A stretch of DNA of 64,000 nt. It comes from Rhodocyclales bacterium (lineage in GTDB: Bacteria > Pseudomonadota > Gammaproteobacteria > Burkholderiales > Rhodocyclaceae). Position numbers and translations under genes: made by a program. How positions within the stretch are numbered: the stretch's first letter is position 1; each line of letters starts with the position of its first letter. Positions 49,137 through 57,432 of the stretch are shown one piece after another. The stretch is from the NCBI GenBank assembly GCA_016183655.1, contig JACPEH010000008.1:248001-312000 (forward strand). The letters are read 5' to 3'. The notes below the pieces were generated by a model. That model did no database searches. It was not told where the DNA came from and saw only the letters and a program-made list of their open reading frames with translations.

Positions 49137-49245
49137 GCGCAGTCTCCGATCCGGTGGAAGAGCCCGGCGCGCGCATCCCGTAACGGCAAGGGCGGCGGGC
49201 GCGGGGGTTGCTGGCTGGCTACCACAAGGGATCGCTGGCTTTTGT

Positions 49246-49303
49246 TGAGAATCATTCTCATGAATGCAGAATGGAAAGTCAACAGATGAGAATCATTTTT
49301 ATT
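49246..49303 (-). promoter_or_regulatory. Double Fur-box promoter (minus-strand operon)
   Basis: Perfect 7-1-7 palindrome TGAGAATCATTCTCA at 49246-49260 and a second site GATGAGAATCATTTTTATT at 49285-49303. On the minus strand TTGACT (49282-49277), 17-base spacer and GAGAAT (49259-49254) form a promoter whose -10 is inside box 1 and whose -35 abuts box 2. The sites may also act on the plus strand toward the 49438 gene. Nothing else is visible in the 301-base gap 49137-49437. Confidence 0.85.
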
Positions 49304-49437
49304 TGTTTAGGCACCGCCCGCGTCCAGACGCGACCGCTTTCGGCCCGGCCGCGGGCATGCGGCAGCGGCACGCGAGGGGCACGAATCGCTGGCGCCACGG
49401 TCTACCTGACAGCGTCACTTGGAAGAAGGAGGGCGCC

Positions 49438-49614
49438 ATGTTCAGACTCGAACTTGCGGAAAACGAACTGCAGGCGCTGACCGATGCGCTGCAGAACTTC
49501 CTCTCCGAACTGCGGACGGAAGTCAGCCATACCGATCGCCAGACCTATCGCCAGCAGCTGAAGGAACAGGAAGCGGTCCTGAAATCGATCCTGGCCCGGC
49601 TGGCGACGCCGTAG
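49438..49614 (+). CDS. Small helical protein of unknown function
   Basis: 58 residues (MFRLELAENELQALTDALQN...), strongly helical, no membrane segment. AGGAGG six bases before ATG 49438; the frame extends upstream but without a better start. Lies between two Fur-box promoters, upstream of an FTR1 permease, on the plus strand. Confidence 0.7.
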   Translation: MFRLELAENELQALTDALQNFLSELRTEVSHTDRQTYRQQLKEQEAVLKSILARLATP

Positions 49615-49794
49615 CGCCGGGAGCGAAGGCGCGCCGTTCCGCCGGCCCGCTTGCGGGACAGGAGCGTGCCGCCCGCTCTCTCGCTACCGGCAACCGCCAA
49701 CGCAGGCAAACCTGCCGCAGTCGCGCGCGGGAAGCAGCGAGGCGTCGCCGAAATCGCGCGCAAGGGAAACAAACGCGCAAGGGAGGTTGCCCTC

Positions 49795-49838
49795 TTGCCG
49801 AAAACGCCGCAACGGTTATAATGCGAACAATTCTCATT
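49795..49838 (+). promoter_or_regulatory. Promoter with Fur-box-like operator before the second FTR1 gene
   Basis: -35 TTGCCG (49795-49800), 16-base spacer, -10 TATAAT (49817-49822) overlapped by TATAATGCGAACAATTCTCATT-type operator (49817-49838), nearly the same as the hemP operator. The ATG follows 20 bases after the box. Confidence 0.82.
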
Positions 49839-49858
49839 AACCAAAGCGGACGAACATC

Positions 49859-50623
49859 ATGCTGCAATCCCTAGTCATTGCCCTGCGCGAAGGGCTGGAA
49901 GCCTTCCTGATCGTCGGCATCATGCTCGCCTACCTGCGCCAGACCGGCCGCGGCGCGCTGGTTTCCGCCGCCCGCTGGGGCATCGGCGTTTCCGTGTTCA
50001 CCTGCTTCGCCGCCGGCTGGGCGCTCGGCCACGCCGACAGCCAGCCGCTGTGGGAAGGTTCGCTGGCGCTGGTCGCCGCGGTGCTGGTGATTTCGATGGT
50101 GATCTACATGCTGAAGGCGGCACGCTTCCTCAAGCAGCGCATCCACGCCCGGCTGGAGGCCTCGGCGGCGAAGACCGGAGCCGCCGCCTGGCTCGGCGTG
50201 TTCGTCTTCGTCGTGCTGATGATCACCCGCGAGGGCATGGAAACGGCGCTGATGCTGAGCTCGCTGGCCGCGCTCGGGACCGCTGGCGACATGATCGCCG
50301 GCGCCCTGCTCGGGCTGGCGATCGCTGCCGGCATCGCCTGGAGCGGCGCCCGCTTCGGTGCCCGCCTCGACCTCGCACGCTTCTTCCAGGTGACCTCGGT
50401 CTTCCTGCTGCTGTTCGCCGTGCAGCTCATGTTCTACGCCTTCCACGAATTCACCGAGACCGGCCTGTTGCCGATCGACAACGAGTACTGGCACCTCGCC
50501 ACCGAACCCTACGCGCCCGAGGGCGAGTACGGCAGCCTGATCACCAGCCTGCTGCTGTTCGTGCCGCTGGCCTGGTACGTCGTCACCAGCCTGCGCGCCC
50601 GCCTGCGTCCGGCGGCGGCCTGA
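49859..50623 (+). CDS. FTR1/EfeU-family iron permease
   Basis: 254 residues, seven helices, REGLE at 10-14 and REGME at about 122-126 as iron-binding motifs. Unlike ftrC it has no P19, cupredoxin or polyferredoxin partner beside it. Immediately downstream are a heme-type receptor and the CobN-like gene, so it may import iron freed in the periplasm. Controlled by its own Fur-type promoter. Confidence 0.9.
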   Translation: MLQSLVIALREGLEAFLIVGIMLAYLRQTGRGALVSAARWGIGVSVFTCFAAGWALGHADSQPLWEGSLALVAAVLVISMVIYMLKAARFLKQRIHARLEASAAKTGAAAWLGVFVFVVLMITREGMETALMLSSLAALGTAGDMIAGALLGLAIAAGIAWSGARFGARLDLARFFQVTSVFLLLFAVQLMFYAFHEFTETGLLPIDNEYWHLATEPYAPEGEYGSLITSLLLFVPLAWYVVTSLRARLRPAAA

Positions 50624-50749
50624 ACGCGCCGCTCCCCCTCCACGCCCGCCTTCGCCGCCCAAGCGCTATCGACTAAACCCGCTTTTCACAACCGAACGCC
50701 AGCCAGCCCCGCGCCAGCCAGCTCTCAACAAAGCTCACTGGAGGTCTGC

Positions 50750-53059
50750 ATGTCTGCCGTTCGCGCCCATCCGCGCTGTCGTTTCACGCTGCAACCGCTT
50801 GCCGCCGCACTCGCCGCGGCGCTCGCTGCCGCCGCCTTCCCCGCCGCCGCCGACACCGCGCTGCGCGACACCGTGGTCACCGCCACGCGCAGCGCCGCGG
50901 CGATCGACGACCTGCCGGTCACCGTCACCGTCGTCACCCGCGAGGACATGGACCGGCGCATGCCGATGGATGAGGCCGACCTCTTCCGCGACGAGTCGGA
51001 CGTGGCCATGGCCCGCGACCTGCGTCGCTTCGGATCGACACGGGTCAATATCCGCGGCATCGAGGACAACCGCGTCGTGCAGATGGTCGACGGCGTCCGC
51101 CTGCCCGACTTCTACAACGGCGGCGGCCCGACCAACTTCAACATGAACGCCGCCGCGTCGGCGATGCCCGATTTCCTCAAGCAGGTCGAGATCGTGCGCG
51201 GCCCGGCCTCCAGCCTCTACGGTTCGGACGCGATGGGCGGCGTCGTCGGCTACGTCACCCTCGACCCGAACGACATCGCCAGCGGCGACAAGAAGCAGGG
51301 CGTGCGCGTGCGCGGCGGCTACTACGACGCCAGCCGAACCCTGTCGGGAAGCGTGATCGGCGCGCTGCGCGGCGAGTCGGTCGATTTCCTGCTCGGCTAC
51401 TCGGAAGCGCACGGCAAGGAGACCAAGAACTTCGGCGACGACCACGTCTTCGGCTCGAAACGGAGCGCACCGAATCCGGCGCAGAGCGAGGATCGCGGCG
51501 TGCTGGCCAAGCTCGTCATCCGCCCGGCGGCCGGCCACAAGCTCTCGGCGATGCTCGAAGGCCGCGAGCAGCAGGTGGAAACCGACGTGAAGCGCATTCC
51601 GGCATCGCTGTCGAAGATCACCGACATGCAGGGCGACGACCAGAACCGCCGCCTGCGCGGCAGCCTGGAATACGAGCACAAGCCGAGCGGCCTGTTCTAC
51701 GACCGGCTGACCGCCCGCGTCTATCGCCAGGATTCGGATACGCACAACAGGAACTACCAGCGGCGCAGCAACGCCCGTTACACGCTGGCGACCGGCTGCT
51801 CGGCATCGAGCAGCACGGCGCCGACCGCCACCTGCGACATCGACCAGGACTTCTACTTCACCCAGGAAACGACTGGCGCCGGCGCTCAGTTCGAGTCGCT
51901 GCTCAGCGCCGGCTCGACCAGCCACCTGCTGACCTACGGCGTCGACCTGATGCGCCAGCGCATCGAGGAAAAGCGCGACGGCACCGTCACCAACCTCGCC
52001 ACCGGCGTCACCACCAAGGGCCTGGCCGGCGAGAACTACCCGCTGCGCGACTTCGCGATCGGCGTCACCGACACCATCGGCCTCTTCCTGCAGGACGAGA
52101 TCTCCGGGCTCGCCGCCAACCGCCTGACGCTCACGCCGGGAATCCGCTACGACCACACCCGGCTCAAGCCGGAAGTCGACGCACTCGCCCAGCAGGTGCT
52201 GACGGCGATCAACCGGCGGACCGCCGAGCAGAGCCACGGCGCCTTCTCGCCGAAGATCGGCGCGCAATGGAAGTTCAGCGAGGGGCTGTCGACCTACGGC
52301 CAGCTCGCCGCCGGCTTCCGCGCACCGAACTACCAGGAGGTGAACGGCGCCTTCCGCAACTCGTCGCAGATCTACGCCACTTCGCCGAACCCGGACTTGA
52401 AGCCGGAAACCAGCGTCGGCCTCGAACTCGGCCTGCGCGCGCGCACTGCTACCGCCCGCGGCCAGTTGGCCGTCTACGACAACCGCTACAAGGACTTCAT
52501 CGAGTCGGTCAAGCTCGCCTGCCCGAGCGACCCGAACTGCGTACGGATCGGAGCCACCAACTACACCACCTACATGGCGCAGAACCTCGCGCGCGTCCGC
52601 ATCTACGGCGCCGAGCTGCGCGGCAGCTGGGACTTCACGCCGGGCTGGCGCATCGATGGCGCGATCGCCTACGCGCACGGCACCGACGAGGATGCCAAAC
52701 AACCGCTGAACAGCATCGAGCCGATGCGCCTGAGCCTTGGCCTGCTCCGCGACGCCGGCAACTGGGGCGCCGAAGCCCGGCTGCGTGCCGCGACGAAGAA
52801 GGCGCGCATCGACGACAGCGACGGTACCGCCAGCGACCCGGTCTACTACCGCACCCCGGGCTACGGCGTCACCGACCTCGCCGCCTGGATCAGGCCCAGC
52901 CGCGATACGCGCATCACCGTCGGCGTAAACAACCTGTTCGACAAGAAGTACTGGCTGTGGAGCGACATCCGCCAGGCCGACGCACGCAACCCGCCGGCCG
53001 TCGACTTCTACTCGCAGCCCGGCCGTACCTTCCGCGTCGCCTTCCAGGCGGACTTTTAA
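50750..53059 (+). CDS. TonB-dependent heme/hemoglobin-type receptor
   Basis: 769 residues: signal peptide (1-34), TonB box LRDTVVTATR, plug with VNIRGIEDNRVVQMVDGVRLPDF and VEIVRGPASSLYGSDAMGGVV, barrel ending in AFQADF. FRAP box at 523-526 and NPDL box at 547-550 are those of heme receptors. The His that normally lies between the two boxes is missing (NYQEVNGAFRNSSQIYATSP), so heme binding, if true, uses other residues. GGAG before the ATG. First gene of the hmu-like cluster. Confidence 0.88.
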   Translation: MSAVRAHPRCRFTLQPLAAALAAALAAAAFPAAADTALRDTVVTATRSAAAIDDLPVTVTVVTREDMDRRMPMDEADLFRDESDVAMARDLRRFGSTRVNIRGIEDNRVVQMVDGVRLPDFYNGGGPTNFNMNAAASAMPDFLKQVEIVRGPASSLYGSDAMGGVVGYVTLDPNDIASGDKKQGVRVRGGYYDASRTLSGSVIGALRGESVDFLLGYSEAHGKETKNFGDDHVFGSKRSAPNPAQSEDRGVLAKLVIRPAAGHKLSAMLEGREQQVETDVKRIPASLSKITDMQGDDQNRRLRGSLEYEHKPSGLFYDRLTARVYRQDSDTHNRNYQRRSNARYTLATGCSASSSTAPTATCDIDQDFYFTQETTGAGAQFESLLSAGSTSHLLTYGVDLMRQRIEEKRDGTVTNLATGVTTKGLAGENYPLRDFAIGVTDTIGLFLQDEISGLAANRLTLTPGIRYDHTRLKPEVDALAQQVLTAINRRTAEQSHGAFSPKIGAQWKFSEGLSTYGQLAAGFRAPNYQEVNGAFRNSSQIYATSPNPDLKPETSVGLELGLRARTATARGQLAVYDNRYKDFIESVKLACPSDPNCVRIGATNYTTYMAQNLARVRIYGAELRGSWDFTPGWRIDGAIAYAHGTDEDAKQPLNSIEPMRLSLGLLRDAGNWGAEARLRAATKKARIDDSDGTASDPVYYRTPGYGVTDLAAWIRPSRDTRITVGVNNLFDKKYWLWSDIRQADARNPPAVDFYSQPGRTFRVAFQADF

Positions 53060-53131
53060 CCAAAGGAGCCTCGGCCGCCCCCCGGCGCGCATGAAAGCGC
53101 GCCGGGGGCGCAGCGCCGATCGAAACGAACG

Positions 53132-53425
53132 ATGAACACGCCACGCCGACCGCAATTGCCCGATCCGACCACCCTCGTCGCCGCGCTGCTGACGATGATG
53201 ACGCGCTTCTCCTGCCTCGGCTGCCCGCGCCTGGCCGGCCGCATCCGCCGCAACCTCGCGCTGCTGCGCCACTACCCGGACGACGAGATGCCGCCGCTGC
53301 TGAAAGACCTCGCCGGCCGCCTCGAACGCGAGTGGGCGCAGCTCCAGCAAGCGATCTCCGACGAACCCGTGCACGACGACACCATCGACAAGACCATCCA
53401 CGCCGCCAGCCAGTCGCTGCATTGA
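53132..53425 (+). CDS. Small protein with CxxC motif in the hmu-like cluster
   Basis: 97 residues, no signal peptide. CLGC at residues 28-31 preceded by a hydrophobic stretch, then a helical charged C-terminus (LLKDLAGRLEREWAQLQQAI). Twenty-six bases before the CobN-like gene. No family recognised. Confidence 0.7.
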   Translation: MNTPRRPQLPDPTTLVAALLTMMTRFSCLGCPRLAGRIRRNLALLRHYPDDEMPPLLKDLAGRLEREWAQLQQAISDEPVHDDTIDKTIHAASQSLH

Positions 53426-53451
53426 TCCACCCCACGACCAGCAAGCCCCCC

Positions 53452-56400
53452 ATGCCCCTGCGAAAACTCCTCGGCCGCACCCTGCTCATCGCCACCGCCG
53501 CGCTGTCCGCGACGCTCGCCGGCACGACGCACGCCGACACCGTCCTCTTCGTCTCCGTCAGCCCGGTGCCGCACGGCAAGTTCACTAAGCTCGCCGAGAT
53601 AGGCGCCGCCAACGGTTTCCGGGTCGAAGCGAAGCAGGCCGAGAAGCTGCCGGGCGAACCGGACGCCTCGCTCTTCCGCGGCGCCGACCTCGTCGTCTTC
53701 GACGCGCCGCGCGACCACCTGCAGGACCAGCTGCGCGCCAAGCTGGCCAAGGCGCTGCCCGGACTCTCCGCGCCGCACCTGTGGATGCACGAGGCGAAGC
53801 CGGCGGCAAAGGGCCTGCCGAAGCCGCTTGCTGACCGCCTGCACGCCTACTACACGAACGGCGCGCGGACGAACTTCGAGAACTTCTTCCGCACGCTCGC
53901 CGCGCACCGCCAGGGAAAGTCCTTCGACGGCATCCCGGCGCCGGTGGTCTTTCCGAAGGCAGCGATCTACCACCCGCAGGCCCCCGGCCTGGTCTTCGCC
54001 GACACCGCCGCCTACCTGAAGTGGAAGCAGGTCAACCTGGCGAAGAAGCCGCCGGTGATCGCCGTCGCGCTGCACCAGACCTATGTCGGCAGCGAGCAGA
54101 CCGCCTTCGTCGACGACCTGATCGCCCGTATCGAAGCCGCCGGCGCCGTGCCGCTCGCCTGGTACGCACCGGTGATGGGGCCGCAGGCGGCGCTGCTGAA
54201 GGTGGACGGCAGGCTCGTTGCCGATGCCGTCATCAACACGCAGATCGTGCTCGACCCGGAAGGCCGTCGCAAGGAGCTGGAAGCGCTCGGCATTCCGTGG
54301 GTGCAGGCGCTCTCCTACCGCCGGGGCGACGAGGCCGACTGGCGCGCCGACCCGCAGGGCGTGCCGCTGATCGACGTGCCCTTCTTCCTCGCCCAGGGCG
54401 AGTACGCCGGCATCGCCGACGCCGTCGTCGCCGGCGCGCAGAAGAAGGGCGACGACGCGGTGACGGTAATCCCGGCGCAATCCGCCGCGGTCGTCGCCAA
54501 GGTGCTCAACCAGGTGCGCCTGCAGCGTCTGTCGAACGCCGACAAGAAGGTCGCGGTGATGTTCTGGAACTACCCGCCGGGCGAGAAGAACCTCTCCGCG
54601 TCCTACCTCAACCTGCCGCAGAGCCTGGCCGCGACGCTCAAATCGCTGCAAGCCGCCGGCTACGACGCGCGCCCGGAGGAGGAAGCGGTACTGATCAACG
54701 ACCTGCAGCGCCTGCTGTCGCCGTTCTACCGCGACGGGCAGCTGCCGTCGCTCTTGCGCGACGGCCTCGCCGACAAGCTGCCGGTCGCCACTTACCGCGC
54801 CTGGCTGGCGACGCTGCCCGCCGGCGTGCGCAGCGAACTGGCCGAGCGCTGGGGCGATCCCGAGAAATCGGCGATGGTCATCAGGAACGACGGCGCCCCC
54901 TACTTCGTCATCCCGCGCTTCGCCGCCGGCAAGGTCGTGTTCACGCCGCAGGCGCCGCGCGGCGAGAAGTGGGAGGACAAGGAAAAGGCGCTCTACCACT
55001 CGACCAAGGCCGTCCCGTCGCACTACTACCTGGCCCAGTACCTGTGGCTGCGCGAGCAGTTCAAGGCCGACGCGCTGATCCACTACGGCACGCACGGCTC
55101 GCAGGAATGGCTGCCGGGCAAGGAGCGCGGCCTCTCGATGAGCGACTACCCGATGCTCGCCGTCGGCAACGTGCCGGTGATCTACCCCTACATCGTCGAC
55201 AACATCGGCGAAGCGCTGCAAGCGAAGCGCCGCGGCCGCGCGACGACCGTCACCCACCAGACCCCGGCCTTCGCGCCGGCCGGCCTGCACGAGACGACGG
55301 TGAAGATCCACGACCTGCTGCACCAGTGGCTGGCGCAGGACGACGGTGCGGTCAAGCTGAAGCTCGCCGCCGACCTCAAGGCGGCGGTGAAGAAGGAACG
55401 CATCGACAAGGACATGGGCTGGAGCGAAGCGCGCATCGACACCGAGTTCCGCAACTTCGTCGACGCGCTGCACGACCACCTGCACGAGCTGGCGCAGACC
55501 GCGCAGCCGCTCGGCCTGCACACCTTCGGCACGGCGCCGCAGGAGACGCACCGCCTCGGCACCGTGCTGCTGATGCTCGGCAAGCCGTTCTGGGAGGCGG
55601 CGGCGAAGCAGGCCGGCGTCAAGGACGACGACCTCGACGAGATGTTCGTCGACAGCTACGAGAAGACCGTCGAGGCGCCGCCGTTCAAGGCCTTCCGCGA
55701 CTGGCTGCAAGGCCGCACGGCCAAGCCCGCCGACGCGGCGCTGGCCGAGCGCTTCGAGCAGGGCAAGCGCTGGTACGCCGACCTCGGCGCCGCCGGTGAG
55801 CTGGACGGCCTGCTCGCCGCGCTCGCCGGCAAATACATCCCGACCTCCTACGGCGGCGACCCGATGAAGAACCCGGACGCGCTGCCGACCGGCCGCAACC
55901 TGTACGGTTTCGACCCCTCGCGCGTGCCGACCAGGCAGGCCTGGGAAGCCGGCAAGGAGGCGGCGGAAGCGCTGCTCGCCGCGCACCGCGCGAAGACCGG
56001 CAGAACGCCGAAAAAGCTCGCCTTCTCGCTGTGGTCGGTCGAGACCATGCGCCACCAGGGCATGCTGGAGGCGCAGGCGCTGTGGACGATGGGCGTCGAG
56101 CCGGTGTGGGACCAGGGCGGCCGCGTCGTCGATGTGAAGATGGTGCCGCGCGAGAAGCTCGGCCGGCCACGCGTCGACGTCGTGCTCTCGGCCACCGGCC
56201 TCTACCGCGACCACTTCCCGAACGCGCTGAAGCAACTGGCGAAAGCCGTCGAGCTGGCGGCGCGCGCCAATGAAGCCGACAACCCGATGTACGAGAACAG
56301 CCGCGCCATCGCCGCCCGCCTGATGAAGCAGGGGCTGCCGGCAACGGCCGCGGTGAAGGCTGCCGAGACGCGCATCTTCTCGTCCGAATCGGGCAAGTAC

Positions 56401-57432
56401 GGCACCGGGCTGGACGACGCGACGCTGGCCACCGACACCTGGAAGGGCAAGGCCGAGGGCGACAGGAAGCTCGCCGACCTCTACCTCGCGCGCATGCAGT
56501 TCGCCTACGGCGCCGACGAGAGCGACTGGGGCGCAAAAGGTGTCGCCGGCAGCGACGGCGCGGGCGGCAACGTCAACCTCTACGCCGAGCACCTGAAGGG
56601 CACCGAGGGCGCCGTGCTGTCGCGCACCTCCAACCTCTACGGCATGCTGACCACCGACGACCCCTTCCAGTACCTCGGCGGCATCGGGCTGGCGGTGCGC
56701 CGCCTCGACGGCAAGGCGCCGGAGCTGTACATCTCCAACCTGCGCGGCAGCGGCTCGGGCAAGGTCGAAGGCGCCGACGCCTTCCTCGCCAAGGAACTGG
56801 CAACGCGCAACTTCCACCCCGGCTACATCAAGGGGCTGATGGCCGAGGGCTACGCCGGCACGCTGCAGGTGCTCGATTCGATGAACAACTTCTCCGGCTG
56901 GACCATCGTCGCCCGCGAGATCGTGCGCGACGACCAGTGGCAGGAGTTCGTCGACGTCTATGTGCGCGACAAGCACCAGCTCGGGCTGAAGGAATGGTTC
57001 GAGGCGAAGAACCCGACGGCGCTGGCGCAGACCATCGAGCGCATGATCGAAGCCGCCCGCCAGGGCTACTGGCAGGCCGACCCGCAGGTGCTGGCCGAGT
57101 TGAAGGAGCGCTACCGCGACCTCGCCCGGCGCCACGACGTGGTCACCGACAACCGGGCGTTCAAGGATTTCGTCGACGCCGGTGCCAATGCCGGATTCGG
57201 TCTGGCAACGCTGCTGCCGGCCACGCGCCCGCAGCAGGCCGCCGACCTGGCGCCACCACCGGCACCGCCGCCAGTGCAGGGCATGGTCCTCGAACGTGTC
57301 GAGGAAAAGCAGCAAGCCCCCGCCCTGCCCTTCACCCTGCTCGGCATCGCGCTGCTGCTCCTGGCCACGGTCGGCGGCGCTGCGCGCACGCTGACCAATC
57401 CGGCGCTGCGGCGGGTGGAGGCGGCGGCATGA
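53452..57432 (+). CDS. Exported, membrane-anchored CobN/ChlH-type chelatase-like protein (HmuS-like)
   Basis: 1326 residues covering the whole CobN/magnesium-chelatase H domain (e.g. HYGTHGSQEWLPGKERGLSM at 544-563, SNLYGMLTTDDPFQYLGG). Unlike cytoplasmic CobN it has a signal peptide (1-26, TLLIATAALSATLAGTTHA) and a C-terminal helix (about 1293-1311, FTLLGIALLLLATVGGAA), so the catalytic body lies in the periplasm. No CobS/CobT or ChlI/ChlD is in the window. This layout, with an ExbB-like and a DUF2149 partner and a TonB receptor, matches HmuS of Bacteroidetes hmu loci, for which removal of iron from heme has been proposed. No B12 riboswitch sequence was seen upstream, which argues against a cobalamin role. 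Confidence 0.88.
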   Translation: MPLRKLLGRTLLIATAALSATLAGTTHADTVLFVSVSPVPHGKFTKLAEIGAANGFRVEAKQAEKLPGEPDASLFRGADLVVFDAPRDHLQDQLRAKLAKALPGLSAPHLWMHEAKPAAKGLPKPLADRLHAYYTNGARTNFENFFRTLAAHRQGKSFDGIPAPVVFPKAAIYHPQAPGLVFADTAAYLKWKQVNLAKKPPVIAVALHQTYVGSEQTAFVDDLIARIEAAGAVPLAWYAPVMGPQAALLKVDGRLVADAVINTQIVLDPEGRRKELEALGIPWVQALSYRRGDEADWRADPQGVPLIDVPFFLAQGEYAGIADAVVAGAQKKGDDAVTVIPAQSAAVVAKVLNQVRLQRLSNADKKVAVMFWNYPPGEKNLSASYLNLPQSLAATLKSLQAAGYDARPEEEAVLINDLQRLLSPFYRDGQLPSLLRDGLADKLPVATYRAWLATLPAGVRSELAERWGDPEKSAMVIRNDGAPYFVIPRFAAGKVVFTPQAPRGEKWEDKEKALYHSTKAVPSHYYLAQYLWLREQFKADALIHYGTHGSQEWLPGKERGLSMSDYPMLAVGNVPVIYPYIVDNIGEALQAKRRGRATTVTHQTPAFAPAGLHETTVKIHDLLHQWLAQDDGAVKLKLAADLKAAVKKERIDKDMGWSEARIDTEFRNFVDALHDHLHELAQTAQPLGLHTFGTAPQETHRLGTVLLMLGKPFWEAAAKQAGVKDDDLDEMFVDSYEKTVEAPPFKAFRDWLQGRTAKPADAALAERFEQGKRWYADLGAAGELDGLLAALAGKYIPTSYGGDPMKNPDALPTGRNLYGFDPSRVPTRQAWEAGKEAAEALLAAHRAKTGRTPKKLAFSLWSVETMRHQGMLEAQALWTMGVEPVWDQGGRVVDVKMVPREKLGRPRVDVVLSATGLYRDHFPNALKQLAKAVELAARANEADNPMYENSRAIAARLMKQGLPATAAVKAAETRIFSSESGKYGTGLDDATLATDTWKGKAEGDRKLADLYLARMQFAYGADESDWGAKGVAGSDGAGGNVNLYAEHLKGTEGAVLSRTSNLYGMLTTDDPFQYLGGIGLAVRRLDGKAPELYISNLRGSGSGKVEGADAFLAKELATRNFHPGYIKGLMAEGYAGTLQVLDSMNNFSGWTIVAREIVRDDQWQEFVDVYVRDKHQLGLKEWFEAKNPTALAQTIERMIEAARQGYWQADPQVLAELKERYRDLARRHDVVTDNRAFKDFVDAGANAGFGLATLLPATRPQQAADLAPPPAPPPVQGMVLERVEEKQQAPALPFTLLGIALLLLATVGGAARTLTNPALRRVEAAA

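Noticed and set aside
50624-50749. Possible cobalamin riboswitch before the heme-type receptor and CobN-like gene
   Set aside because: The 126-base gap is too short and lacks the B12-box sequence GCCACTG.
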